Shown one piece after another: positions 18,435 through 27,266 of a stretch of DNA of 64,000 bases; position 1 is the stretch's first letter, and every line of letters starts with the position of its first letter. The notes under the pieces are model-generated. The model worked only from the letters and a program-made list of their open reading frames with translations, had not been told where the DNA came from and made no database searches. Origin of the DNA: Limimaricola soesokkakensis (GTDB lineage Bacteria > Pseudomonadota > Alphaproteobacteria > Rhodobacterales > Rhodobacteraceae); assembly GCF_900172345.1 (NCBI RefSeq), contig NZ_FWFY01000011.1:1-64000 (forward strand). The letters run 5' to 3'. The translations under genes and the position numbers were made by a program.

Positions 18435-18759
18435 TTCCCATGAGATGTGCATGTCGCTGTGGCCATCAGCAACGGCTCGGAGATTCGGTCGCTTCGCAGA
18501 CCGCAAGCTGGAACCGATAGCAGGTGCTATGAACCGGTCGGCGCGATATCGAGGTCGCGGTTTGGGTCTCCCGATCGGGGATGTCGTGGCCGATCCAGCC
18601 TCAAGATCGACCACACCCGCCTTGATGAAGGCAATCGGACTTCAACCGCAGATCAATCTTGGTCGAGCAGGAGTTTTCCCTTAGCGGCCCCGGACTCGCT
18701 GTCGCATCGCTGACGGGGTGCCCCGGGATCGGCATGACCGGCCGCAAGGCGAGGCTGCG
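18435..18759. other. Gap between stress genes, no gene recognised
   Basis: About 325 bp between the DUF892 terminator and the end of the DUF808 gene. Short open frames occur on both strands but none has a plausible product or ribosome site. It contains no obvious repeat. Confidence 0.4.
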
Positions 18760-19689
18760 TCAATGCGCCGGTGCTTTCGATGTGAAGGCGCTCATCACCG
18801 CGACGATCACGCCCCCGACCGCGAGGCCCACGATCCCCATCATCGTCGCACCGGTCAGCCAGCCGAGAGCCGCGGGCAGGATCGGCACATGCGCGGCGAC
18901 GAAATGGGTGGCGATCTCGATGAGATGCTCGGGCTGCGAGATGTGATAGGTCTCGAGGCCGTGGATCAGAATGCCGCCGCTGACCCAGAGCATCGCGGCG
19001 GTACCGACGACGGAAAGCAGCTTCAGCACGTAGGGCATGCCCTTGACCAGCATCCGGCCGAAGGCCGGCAGCAGACCGTCCGGCCCCCGAGCCGCCAAGG
19101 CTACGCCGAGGTCGTCGGCCTTCACGATGATCGCGACGGCGCCATAGACGATGAAGGTGATGAAGATACCGACCAGGCCCAGAACCAGGGCCTGCGTCAC
19201 GAATGGCTGATCGGCCACGGTCGAGAGCGTCAGTGCCATGATCTCGGCCGAGAGGATGAAATCGGTGCGGATCGCGCCCTTGACCGTGGTCGCTTCGTCG
19301 AGCGGCACCTTTTCGGCCGTCCCGTGACCATGGCCCAGAAGCACTTCGGCGATCTTCTCGGCGCCCTCATAGGCGAGGTAGAAACCGCCCAGCATCAACA
19401 ACGGCGTGATCGCCCATGGCGCGAGGAAGCTCAGCGCCAGCGCGGCAGGCAAAAGCACCAGAAGCTTGTTGCGCAGCGAACCGATGCCGATCTTGCGGAT
19501 GATCGGCAACTCGCGATCGGCCGCGAAGCCCAGCACGTATTTCGGAGTGACGGCCGCATCGTCGATCACCACACCGGCGGATTTGGAGCCGGCCTTGAGC
19601 GTGGCGGCAGCGACATCGTCGAGCGACGCCGCCGCGGCTCTGGCGATCAGGGCGACGTCGTCGAGAAGGGCGAACAATCCGGAACTCAT
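18760..19689 (-). CDS. DUF808 (YedI-family) inner membrane protein
   Basis: 309 residues. The start MSSGLFALLDDVALIARAAA, with VIDDAAVTPKYVLGFAADRELPII soon after, is the DUF808 signature. Several hydrophobic helices follow (LLVLLPAALALSFLAPWAITPLLMLGGFYLAYEGAEK; FVTQALVLGLVGIFITFIVYGAVAIIV; VLKLLSVVGTAAMLWVSGGILI; LTGATMMGIVGLAVGGVIVAVM). A histidine-rich loop (GHGHGTAEKV) is present. The family is found across proteobacteria and its function is unknown. It faces the DUF892 gene and is transcribed alone. Confidence 0.9.
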   Translation of the reverse strand: MSSGLFALLDDVALIARAAAASLDDVAAATLKAGSKSAGVVIDDAAVTPKYVLGFAADRELPIIRKIGIGSLRNKLLVLLPAALALSFLAPWAITPLLMLGGFYLAYEGAEKIAEVLLGHGHGTAEKVPLDEATTVKGAIRTDFILSAEIMALTLSTVADQPFVTQALVLGLVGIFITFIVYGAVAIIVKADDLGVALAARGPDGLLPAFGRMLVKGMPYVLKLLSVVGTAAMLWVSGGILIHGLETYHISQPEHLIEIATHFVAAHVPILPAALGWLTGATMMGIVGLAVGGVIVAVMSAFTSKAPAH

Positions 19690-19952
19690 GGGCCTGCCAT
19701 TGATGTGAAACTGCGATTCTGATCGAGACTAACCCGGTTCAACGGCCGATGCGGCGTTTGGGTCGACGCGTACCGGGAATTTTTCGCTTGCAGCGGGATC
19801 GTCGGGTCGCCTGCCTAACTCCACCCCCTGCCCGAGCCGATGCGCGGAATGCATTGCCGTCTTGGCAGCGACGCCGATCCACACCACTCTGCGCGCCGAG
19901 GTGGGCTGGCGCACAAGGCGTGCGAGCCCCGTGACATCCATCGAGGACGCAG

Positions 19953-20660
19953 ATGACACTGACTGCCGAAACCACCGCTGCCCTGCGCGAGGTGACCACC
20001 GCCACGCTGACCACGATCCTTCTCAAGAAGGGCCTGCGCAATGTCTGGATTCGCGGCGCCATGCCGATGCGCGAGGGCGAGGACCGCGTTGTCGGTCCCG
20101 CCTTTACCTTCCGCTTCGTGCCGGCGCGCGAGGATCTGGCCACCCCGGCCTCGTGGGGTAGCCCGATCTCGACCCGCGCCGCGATCGAGGAGATGCCCGA
20201 AGGCGCGATCGCAGTGATCGACGCCATGGGCATCACAGATGCCGGGGTATTCGGTGACATCCTCTGTGCGCGGATGGTCAAGCGCGGCGCCGCCGGGCTG
20301 ATCACCGACGGGGTGATCCGCGACCGCGCGGGCGTGATGCAGACCGGCCTGCCCATCTGGGCGCGCGGCGCCGCAGCGCCGCCCTCCGTCGCCGGGCTGA
20401 CCTTCACCGGCTGGCAGGAGACGGTGGGCTGCGGCGGCGTCTGCGTGGTGCCGGGCGACGTGATCGTCGCCGATGCCGACGGCGCGGTGGTGATCCCCGC
20501 CGCCATGGTCGAGGAGGTGACGGCCGAGGCGATCGAACAGGAGCGCATGGAGGGCTGGATCGTCGAGGAGGTCGAGCGCGGCGAGAAGCTGCCCGGCCTC
20601 TACCCGATGAACGAGGCGACCCGCGCCCGTTACGCCGCCTGGAAAGAGGGTCAGCGATGA
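19953..20660 (+). CDS. RraA-like / HMG-CHA aldolase-family protein
   Basis: 235 residues with the RraA fold signature: AVIDAMGITDAGVFGDILCARMVKRGAAGLITDGVIRD near the centre, where the conserved GxxxDGxxRD-type segment binds metal and oxo-acid. Catabolic members of this family are divalent-metal 4-hydroxy-4-methyl-2-oxoglutarate or oxaloacetate-type aldolases/decarboxylases. RraA itself modulates RNase E. This one overlaps by 4 nt (ATGA) with a DHDPS-like gene, which favours a catabolic enzyme over an RNase regulator. Substrate unknown. Confidence 0.85.
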   Translation: MTLTAETTAALREVTTATLTTILLKKGLRNVWIRGAMPMREGEDRVVGPAFTFRFVPAREDLATPASWGSPISTRAAIEEMPEGAIAVIDAMGITDAGVFGDILCARMVKRGAAGLITDGVIRDRAGVMQTGLPIWARGAAAPPSVAGLTFTGWQETVGCGGVCVVPGDVIVADADGAVVIPAAMVEEVTAEAIEQERMEGWIVEEVERGEKLPGLYPMNEATRARYAAWKEGQR

Positions 20661-21580
20661 TCTCCGCCGAGACGCGCGGCGTCTTCGCCATCGCCCCCAC
20701 CCCTTTTATGCCCGGCGGCGCGCTGGATGTCGCCTCGCTTGGCCGGATGACCGAACGCTACGCGGGCTATGGCGTCGACGGGCTGACGATCCTCGGTATC
20801 ATGGGCGAGGCGCAGAAGCTGGAGCCGGAGGAGAGCCTTGCCGTCGTGCGCGAGGTGGTCGCGCATGCTGGCAGCCTGCCAGTCGTGGTCGGCGTCTCGG
20901 CGCCGGGTTTTGCCGCAATGAAGCGGCTGTCGAACGCCGCCATGGAGATGGGGGCTGCAGGCGTCATGATGACGCCGCCCGCGGCGATGCGGACCGACGA
21001 CCAGATCGCGGGATGGTTTGCCCAAGCCGTGGCGCAGATCGGGACGGACGTGCCCTTCGTGCTGCAGGACCATCCCACCGCGACGGGCGTGGTGATGTCG
21101 ACGAATGTGATCCGCCGCGTGGTCGAGGAGAACCCCTCCTGCGTGATGCTCAAACACGAGGACTGGCCCGGGCTCGAAAAGATTTCGACGATCCGGCGCT
21201 GGCAGAAGCAGGGCGACATGCGCGACCTGTCGATCCTGTGCGGCAATGGCGCACTGTTCCTGGATCTGGAGATGGGCCGCGGTGCGGATGGCGCGATGAC
21301 CGGTTACGCCTTCCCCGAGATGCTGCGCCGGGTGGTGGATCTCGCGCCCCGCGACCGAGACGCCGCGCAGGACATCTTCGACGCCCATCTGCCGCTTCTG
21401 CGGTACGAGCACCAGCCGGGCGTCGGCCTCGCGGTGCGCAAGCGCATCCTGGCGAGGCGCGGCTTCATCGCGCATGCCGATCTGCGCGCGCCGGACGCGC
21501 CTTGCAGCGAGGCCGCCTGCGCCGAGATCGACTATCTGCTGGAGCGCCTGGCGGCCCGCGATCCGGGCTGCGGGCTCTAG
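20657..21580 (+). CDS. Dihydrodipicolinate synthase-family aldolase/lyase
   Basis: 307 residues forming a class I aldolase TIM barrel. The Schiff-base lysine is K166 (VMLKHEDW) and the GIMGEAQKL loop binds the pyruvate carboxylate. The YxxP motif that supplies the catalytic tyrosine in DapA is replaced by LQDHP (residues 136-140). This is therefore not the lysine-pathway enzyme but a relative acting on another 2-oxo acid. It is translationally coupled to the RraA-like gene, and the pair may cleave a sugar-derived or aromatic-derived oxo-acid. It converges with rlmE, and the two stop codons overlap in a CTAG. Confidence 0.85.
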   Translation: MISAETRGVFAIAPTPFMPGGALDVASLGRMTERYAGYGVDGLTILGIMGEAQKLEPEESLAVVREVVAHAGSLPVVVGVSAPGFAAMKRLSNAAMEMGAAGVMMTPPAAMRTDDQIAGWFAQAVAQIGTDVPFVLQDHPTATGVVMSTNVIRRVVEENPSCVMLKHEDWPGLEKISTIRRWQKQGDMRDLSILCGNGALFLDLEMGRGADGAMTGYAFPEMLRRVVDLAPRDRDAAQDIFDAHLPLLRYEHQPGVGLAVRKRILARRGFIAHADLRAPDAPCSEAACAEIDYLLERLAARDPGCGL

Positions 21581-22329
21581 GTGGCGCTATCGTCGTCGCG
21601 GCCCTTGTAGCCGGTCGCGACGACGAATTTTTCCGAGCTGTCGGATCGCGAAGCCGGCGGCTTCACGTTCTGCACCTTCTCGAACTTCTGCTTGAGCAGC
21701 TGCTGCAGGCTGCCTTCGGCGCCGCCCGCCAGCACCTTGGCGACGAAGGTGCCGCCCGGGCTCAGCACGTCGAAGGCGAAATGGGCCGCCGCCTCGCAAA
21801 GCGCGATGATCCGAAGGTGGTCGGTCTGCTTGTGGCCCGAGGCCGCGGCGGCCATGTCGGACATCACCACGTCGGCACCGCCGCCCAGCCATTCCTTGAC
21901 CTTGAGGTCGGCGTCATCCTCCATGAAGTCGAGCTGGTGGATCTCGGCCCCGGCAATCGGCTCGACCTCCTGCAGGTCGATGCCCAGCACCGAACCCACC
22001 GATTTACCCGATTTTGCGCCGAGGGAGTTCACCCGCGCCACCGCCACCTGGCACCAGCCGCCGGGGGCACAGCCAAGATCGACCACCCGCGCGCCGGGCA
22101 CGAGAAAGCGGAACTTGTCGTCGAGTTCGATGATCTTGTAGGCGGCACGACCGCGATAGCCCTCGGCCTTGGCGCGCTTGACATAGGGGTCGTTGAGCTG
22201 GCGTTCCAGCCAGAGCTTGGAGCTCATCTTGCGGCCACGCGCGGTCTTGACCTTAACGGTCAGGTCGCGCTGTCCGCGCCCGGAGGTGTTGCCGGTGCCC
22301 GCGCCGGGCTTCTTGGGTGTCTTGGCCAT
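21577..22329 (-). CDS. rlmE: 23S rRNA (uridine-2552 2'-O) methyltransferase
   Basis: 250 residues with the FtsJ/RrmJ fold. [30 protein letters not shown] supplies the first catalytic Lys, [15 protein letters not shown] binds [22 protein letters not shown] holds the catalytic Asp, and [11 protein letters not shown] the second Lys. It methylates U2552 in the ribosomal A loop. A basic N-terminal extension of about 40 residues is normal in alphaproteobacteria. I chose the ATG at 22329 because AGGAG lies 8 nt upstream; a GTG at 22338 would overlap that site. Confidence 0.93.
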   Translation of the reverse strand: MAKTPKKPGAGTGNTSGRGQRDLTVKVKTARGRKMSSKLWLERQLNDPYVKRAKAEGYRGRAAYKIIELDDKFRFLVPGARVVDLGCAPGGWCQVAVARVNSLGAKSGKSVGSVLGIDLQEVEPIAGAEIHQLDFMEDDADLKVKEWLGGGADVVMSDMAAAASGHKQTDHLRIIALCEAAAHFAFDVLSPGGTFVAKVLAGGAEGSLQQLLKQKFEKVQNVKPPASRSDSSEKFVVATGYKGRDDDSAT

Positions 22330-22452
22330 GCGGGGCACTCCTGATCAGAGGCCCCGACTATGCCAAGCATGGGTGACGGGGCAAGCCCCGCCCCGTCAAC
22401 AATGCGCAAAACGCGGCAAGGTCATGGGATACCACGCTCCCGCCCCCGAAGC

Positions 22453-23508
22453 TCAGGCGCGGCGGCGGCGACGCCCGCCATCGCGACCGCCACGCCCCTC
22501 GCCCGGCACGCCCGGCGGCCGGTTGAAGCGGATCCATTCCGCCCCCGACGGGTCGTTGTTGGTCAGGAAGTTCGCGGCGCGGATCGCGCTCATCTCGCCA
22601 CCCGGCTGCGCCTCTCGGCTGCCGATGCCCATGAGCCGACAGAAGGTCTCGTCGTCCATCTCCTCGGGGACCACGATGCCCGCGGCCTCTAGCTCGGCCT
22701 TCTTCTCGGCGATCTTCGAAAGCGGCGTCGGCAGCGCGCAGGGATTCATGATCGCGCTCGTCATGCCCGAGGCCATCGCCATCGGCAGGAAAGCGTTGTT
22801 AATGCCATGCCGGTTCGGCAGGCCGAAGGAGATGTTCGAGGCGCCACAGGTCGTGTTGACGCCCAACTCGTCGCGCAGGCGGCGAACCAGCGCGAACACC
22901 TGCAGACCGGCGGTCGCCATGGCGCCGATCGGCATCACCAGTGGATCGACCACGATGTCGTGTGCGGGGATGCCGAAATCGGCGGCGCGCTCGACGATCT
23001 TCTTGGCCACCGCGAACCGCACGTCGGGGTCCTCGGAAATGCCGGTGTCGTCGTTCGAGATCGCCACAACCGGCACGTTGTATTTCTTGACCAGCGGCAA
23101 CACGAGTTCGAGCCGATCCTCTTCGCCGGTGACCGAGTTCAACAAGGGCCGCCCCTGCGCCGCCGCGAGGCCGGCCTCGAGCGCCGCCGGAACCGAGCTG
23201 TCGATGCACAGCGGCACGTCGACGAGGCCTTGCACCAGCTCGATCATCTTCGTCATGAGCGGCGGCTCGGTTTCGTTGGGGTTGGGGTTGGAGTTGTAGA
23301 CCACCCCCGCATTGACATCGAGCATGGTGGCGCCGCAGGCGACCTGCGCGATGGCATCCTTCTCGACGGTCGAGAAATCGCCCGCCTCGAGCTCGGCCGC
23401 AAGCTTCTTGCGCCCCGTCGGATTGATCCTTTCGCCGATCACGCAGAACGGCTGGTCGAAGCCGATGATCGCGGTTTTCGTTTTCGATTCAACGATCGTA
23501 CGGGTCAT
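22453..23508 (-). CDS. Pterin-binding methyltetrahydrofolate:corrinoid methyltransferase
   Basis: 351 residues with the DHPS-like TIM barrel of MetH/AcsE-type methyltransferases: CVIGERINPTGRKKLAAEL, ATMLDVNAGVV, PLCIDSSVPAALEAGL, LLNSVTGEE and NTTCGASNISFGLPNRHG. It transfers a methyl group between tetrahydrofolate and a corrinoid protein. The C-terminus carries an Arg/Gly-rich tail (GEGRGGRDGGRRRRRA), which is unusual for this family. It lies downstream of the MetF-like and PF13769 genes on the same strand, the arrangement seen in Rhodobacterales C1-demethylation clusters. No corrinoid-binding protein is in the window. Confidence 0.88.
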   Translation of the reverse strand: MTRTIVESKTKTAIIGFDQPFCVIGERINPTGRKKLAAELEAGDFSTVEKDAIAQVACGATMLDVNAGVVYNSNPNPNETEPPLMTKMIELVQGLVDVPLCIDSSVPAALEAGLAAAQGRPLLNSVTGEEDRLELVLPLVKKYNVPVVAISNDDTGISEDPDVRFAVAKKIVERAADFGIPAHDIVVDPLVMPIGAMATAGLQVFALVRRLRDELGVNTTCGASNISFGLPNRHGINNAFLPMAMASGMTSAIMNPCALPTPLSKIAEKKAELEAAGIVVPEEMDDETFCRLMGIGSREAQPGGEMSAIRAANFLTNNDPSGAEWIRFNRPPGVPGEGRGGRDGGRRRRRA

Positions 23509-23546
23509 TCTTCATCCTTGTCATCGGGCATGGGGCCCCTGAATTC

Positions 23547-24482
23547 TCAACGTGCGACGCTGGCCTGCGCCGGCTGCCGGGCCGCCAGCCATTCCGCACT
23601 CGCCGCGATGCCGCCCAGCGGGAAGAGATGCGCCTGCTCCAGCCCGAGTTCCGGCTCGGCCAGGCGGGCGCGCTCCAGCTCGACCGCGATCTCGTCGGGC
23701 GCATAGGGCACGAGCAGCTTGCTGACGTCCATCGCGCGTTTCTGCAAGACCTTGAGCGAGGGTCCGACCCCGCAGGCCATGGCGTATTTGATCAGCGTCT
23801 GCAACTTCGCCGGTCCGGCGAGCCCGACATGCACCGGCAGGTCGATCCCCGCCTCGCGGATGGTGCGGGCCCAACCAACCACCGGTTCGGCGTCGAAGAC
23901 GAACTGGGTGACCAGCGCCATCCGCGCATTGCTGCGGTTCGCGAAGTCCTGCTTCCAGCGCAGCGCGTCGCGCACCACCGCGTCACCGCCATCGGGATCG
24001 ATGTCGCGGTTGCCCTCCGGGTGGCCGGCCACGTGCAAACGGGTAAAGCCGGCGCGGTCGAATTCGCCCGTCTCCAGAAGCTGCATCGAGGAATGGAAGG
24101 CTCCGCGCGGGCTGGCGATGCCGCCCGCGAGCACCAGCGCCTCGGTGACGCCGGCCTCGCCCTGATAGCGGGCGATCCAGTCGGAGAGCTGCGCCCGGCT
24201 TTCGATGCTGCGCGCCGGGAAATGCGGCATAACGGTGAAACCTTCGCCCGCGATGCGCGCCGCCGTCGCCACCATCTCCTCGATCGGCGTGCCGTCGATA
24301 TGGGCGATGTAGACGCGGGTGCCGGCGGGCAGGAGCGCCTTGAAGCTGTCGACCTTGGCCGCGGTCCGCGGCATCACCTCGATCGAGGCGCGGGCGATGA
24401 AATCACCGCCCGTCTGGAGCGCGGGTTTCGCGCGGCGGAAGGTCAACAGGGACATCAGCACCTCCTTGAGGGCACGCGTCAT
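23547..24482 (-). CDS. Methylenetetrahydrofolate reductase-like protein
   Basis: 311 residues, or 302 from the ATG at 24455 (MSLLTFRRAK). It has the MetF-type barrel layout: FIARASIEVMPRTAAK at the first strand, YIAHIDGTP, FTVMPHFPARSI, ALVLAGGIASPRGAF, LHVAGHPEGN, ALVTQFVFDAEPV and PVHVGLAGPAKL. It is divergent from housekeeping MetF and typical of corrinoid-linked C1 clusters, where it oxidises methyl-THF. The upstream start overlaps the stop of the PF13769 gene by 4 nt (ATGA), suggesting translational coupling. A 38-bp gap separates it from the methyltransferase gene. Confidence 0.85.
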   Translation of the reverse strand: MTRALKEVLMSLLTFRRAKPALQTGGDFIARASIEVMPRTAAKVDSFKALLPAGTRVYIAHIDGTPIEEMVATAARIAGEGFTVMPHFPARSIESRAQLSDWIARYQGEAGVTEALVLAGGIASPRGAFHSSMQLLETGEFDRAGFTRLHVAGHPEGNRDIDPDGGDAVVRDALRWKQDFANRSNARMALVTQFVFDAEPVVGWARTIREAGIDLPVHVGLAGPAKLQTLIKYAMACGVGPSLKVLQKRAMDVSKLLVPYAPDEIAVELERARLAEPELGLEQAHLFPLGGIAASAEWLAARQPAQASVAR

Positions 24483-24775
24483 TCGCGCCCGTTATTGTCG
24501 ATAAGCGCCTTGAGGCGCGCCTTGTCGTACTCGGCCTCGATCCGCTCCACCGCCGCGCGGGCGGCGTCCTCGGCCTCGCCCTCGATCTCGCCCCATGGCG
24601 CCTTGCGCCATTCGGCGAGGTAGTCGTCGGTCCCCGCCGCGCCCGATTTCATCGCAGCGCGGTCGATCGCCTGTTCGAACCGCTCGGACAGCTGGATCTT
24701 GGTGCCGCGGCGGCCACGGCCGACGATCACCTGAGCCGGCATGTCGCGCCATAATACGAGCGTGATCTCTGGCAT
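24479..24775 (-). CDS. PF13769 'virulence factor' small protein
   Basis: 98 residues. MPEITLVLWRDMPAQVIVG, then RRGTKIQLSERFEQAIDRAAMKSG and DYLAEWRKAPWGEIEGEAEDAARAAVERIEAEYD, match the small alphaproteobacterial family labelled 'virulence factor'. Its gene nearly always sits with a methyltetrahydrofolate methyltransferase and a MetF-like gene. The name is historical, and linkage points to C1 metabolism. The ATG at 24775 has GAAAGGA upstream. It is the first gene of the three-gene C1 operon. Biochemical role unknown. Confidence 0.85.
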   Translation of the reverse strand: MPEITLVLWRDMPAQVIVGRGRRGTKIQLSERFEQAIDRAAMKSGAAGTDDYLAEWRKAPWGEIEGEAEDAARAAVERIEAEYDKARLKALIDNNGRE

Positions 24776-25023
24776 TCGGGGTCCTTTCCTCGCCTTCGCT
24801 GATAGCGTGCCATACCGCCCTGCCGGGGTCGGATTTCGACACCTTGGCCGCGTGCTGCGACGCCGCCTCTTGTCGCAAGCTCGGAGCGGCACGGCCAGAG
24901 GGGCGAATCGTCAAAAACCCCAAGATCGTGATGAGTCACGTTACGACCCGCCCTCTCGCGGTGCTTGCGCCGTCCCCGTCCAAGCCCTACCCTTGAGACA
25001 ACTCGATATTGGAGGGCGTATTC

Positions 25024-26133
25024 ATGGCGCCCATGCGTCCCGACGGTGCGGGCGCGTTCCCGAAAGCGGTGAGATCCCCCGCGCCAGGCCCGGATCAGGC
25101 GACACTCTATGCCGCGCTTGATCTCGGTACCAACAGCTGTCGGATGCTGATTGCCCAACCCAAGGGCAGCCAGTTCCACGTGGTCGACAGCTTCTCGAAG
25201 ACGGTCCAACTGGGCCACGGGCTCGAGCAGACGGGCCGGCTTTCGCGTGCCTCGATGAATCGTACCATCGGCGCGATCCGAATCTGTCGCCAGAAGCTGC
25301 AGAAGCACGGCGTGACGCGGATGCGGCTCGTCGCGACAGAGGCCTGTCGACGGGCCAAGAACGGCCGCGCCTTCCTAGCGCAGGTACAACGCGACACCGG
25401 GCTCCGGCTCGACGTGATCCGCCCCGAGGAGGAGGCGCGGCTCGCGGTGATCTCCTGCGCGCCGCTGGTTTCTACCAAGACCGAGCAGCTGCTCGTCGTT
25501 GATATCGGCGGCGGCTCGACCGAGTTGGTGTGGATCGACCTGACGAACGTACCTAGACGGGAGCGGCCGCGCGCGATCATGCGGCTGCATTCCGGCTTCC
25601 AGCAGGATCCCGGCCCCTTCGCCGCCGCCAAGGTGGTGGACTGGATCTCGGTACCTTTGGGCGTGGCGACGCTGCGCGACCAGTTCCACGACGTCGAGGA
25701 CGACGCCGCGCGCTTCGCACTGATGAGCTGGTTTTTCGAGGAGAATCTCGCGGGCTTCGCGCCTTCGGCCTCGGAGCAGGCACGCGAGGGGTTTCAGATC
25801 ATCGGCACCTCGGGCACCGTCACCACCGTCGCAGCGAGCCATCTCGGTCTGAGGCGCTACGACCGCAACAAGGTCGACGGGCTGCGCATGACCTCGGACC
25901 AGATCGACGCGGTGATCCGCGACTACCTCGCGCTCGGGCCCGAGGGGCGACGCGACGACCCGCGCATCGGCCGCGATAGGCAGGCGCTGATCATGTCGGG
26001 CTCGGCGATCCTGCAGGCGCTGATGCGGCTATGGCCGACCGACCGGCTCTCGGTCGCGGATCGGGGCCTGCGCGAGGGGCTGCTCTACGCGCAGATGAGC
26101 GCCGATGGCGTGCTGGAGGACGGGCCCTACTGA
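25024..26133 (+). CDS. Ppx/GppA-family exopolyphosphatase / pppGpp phosphatase
   Basis: 369 residues with the ASKHA-fold phosphatase motifs: ALDLGTNSCRMLIAQ (phosphate 1), VVDIGGGSTELVWID (phosphate 2) and IIGTSGTVTTVAASH. The C-terminal HD-like extension of long Ppx enzymes is absent, which is normal for alphaproteobacterial Ppx/GppA homologues. It hydrolyses polyphosphate or the pentaphosphate alarmone; sequence alone does not say which. The ATG at 25024 follows TTGGAGG; a TTG upstream is less likely. In related genomes it is commonly next to rlmE, here about 2.7 kb away. Confidence 0.9.
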   Translation: MAPMRPDGAGAFPKAVRSPAPGPDQATLYAALDLGTNSCRMLIAQPKGSQFHVVDSFSKTVQLGHGLEQTGRLSRASMNRTIGAIRICRQKLQKHGVTRMRLVATEACRRAKNGRAFLAQVQRDTGLRLDVIRPEEEARLAVISCAPLVSTKTEQLLVVDIGGGSTELVWIDLTNVPRRERPRAIMRLHSGFQQDPGPFAAAKVVDWISVPLGVATLRDQFHDVEDDAARFALMSWFFEENLAGFAPSASEQAREGFQIIGTSGTVTTVAASHLGLRRYDRNKVDGLRMTSDQIDAVIRDYLALGPEGRRDDPRIGRDRQALIMSGSAILQALMRLWPTDRLSVADRGLREGLLYAQMSADGVLEDGPY

Positions 26134-26149
26134 GCCCGCCCCCGATCTC

Positions 26150-27244
26150 TCAGCGGTAGTAGAGCGACCGGCCGTCGCGGAAAACCTGCACCTTTTCGGG
26201 CGCGACAGTCATGTGCACGTGGCGGCCGCGCAGGTCGCCATGGATACCGGGCAGCTTGGCGATCACCGGGTCGGCGCCGTTCACCTTCTGGAAGTAGAGG
26301 ATCGTCACTTCGCCGAGCGATTCGGTGAAGTCGACCTTGCCCTCGAAAAGGTAATCGCCCCCGGCCTCGACCTCGGTCATGTCCTCGGGCCGCACACCGA
26401 CATTGACCGTGGCGCCCATGTCGGCCTCGGTCGAGGGCGCGTTCGACACCGCCACCCCGCCGCCGTCGAGCTGCACGGTGGTCTGCGCGCCGGTTCCGGT
26501 GATCTTGCCCGGCAGCAGGTTCATTGCCGGGGAGCCGATGAACTGCGCCACGAACTCGTTCTCGGGCCGCTCGTAGAGTTCGAGCGGCGTGCCGACCTGC
26601 GCGATGCCTTTGTTCGCCAGGACGACGATCCGGGTCGCGAGCGTCATCGCCTCGACCTGATCGTGGGTGACATAGATCATGGTGCTGTCAGGCATCGACT
26701 CCTTGAGTTGGGCGATCTCGATCCGGGTGGCGACGCGCAGCGCCGCGTCGAGGTTCGAGAGCGGCTCGTCGAAGAGATAGACCTTGGGATCGCGCACGAT
26801 CGAGCGGCCGATTGCGACCCGCTGCCGCTGCCCGCCCGAAAGCGCCTTGGGCAAGCGGTCGAGATAGGGTTCCAGCTGCAGGATACGGGCGGCGTTGGAG
26901 ATCGCGGCCTCGATCTCCTCCTTCGATTTCTTGGCCAGCTTCAGCGCGAAGGCCATGTTGTCGCGCACCGTCATGTGCGGGTAGAGCGCGTAGGACTGAA
27001 ACACCATGGCGATGCCGCGCTGCGCGGGCGGCACGTCGTTGACGACCTGACCATCGATCTCCAGCGTGCCGCTGGAGATTTCCTCGAGCCCGGCGATCAT
27101 CCTGAGCAGTGTGGACTTGCCGCAGCCCGAGGGCCCGACAAAGACCACGAGCTCGCCCTTGCCGATCTCGAGATCGATGTTCTTCAGGACCTCGACCGAC
27201 CCGCCATAGGTCTTGGCCACGTCCTTCAGCTTCAGTTCCGCCAT
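26150..27244 (-). CDS. aglK: Alpha-glucoside ABC transporter ATPase
   Basis: 364 residues of the MalK/UgpC type. It has Walker A GPSGCGKST (37-45), signature LSGGQRQRVAIGR, Walker B VYLFDEPLSNLD, the switch His in VTHDQVEAM, and a C-terminal TOBE/MalK regulatory domain (NVGVRPEDMTEVEAGGD...). It energises uptake through AglF/AglG. It is the last gene of the minus-strand aglEFGAK operon, 22 bp after aglA, matching the Sinorhizobium order exactly. It may also serve other carbohydrate permeases, as is common for MsmK/UgpC-type ATPases. Confidence 0.92.
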   Translation of the reverse strand: MAELKLKDVAKTYGGSVEVLKNIDLEIGKGELVVFVGPSGCGKSTLLRMIAGLEEISSGTLEIDGQVVNDVPPAQRGIAMVFQSYALYPHMTVRDNMAFALKLAKKSKEEIEAAISNAARILQLEPYLDRLPKALSGGQRQRVAIGRSIVRDPKVYLFDEPLSNLDAALRVATRIEIAQLKESMPDSTMIYVTHDQVEAMTLATRIVVLANKGIAQVGTPLELYERPENEFVAQFIGSPAMNLLPGKITGTGAQTTVQLDGGGVAVSNAPSTEADMGATVNVGVRPEDMTEVEAGGDYLFEGKVDFTESLGEVTILYFQKVNGADPVIAKLPGIHGDLRGRHVHMTVAPEKVQVFRDGRSLYYR

Positions 27245-27266
27245 GGGGTTCCTCCCTGCTCCGTCC

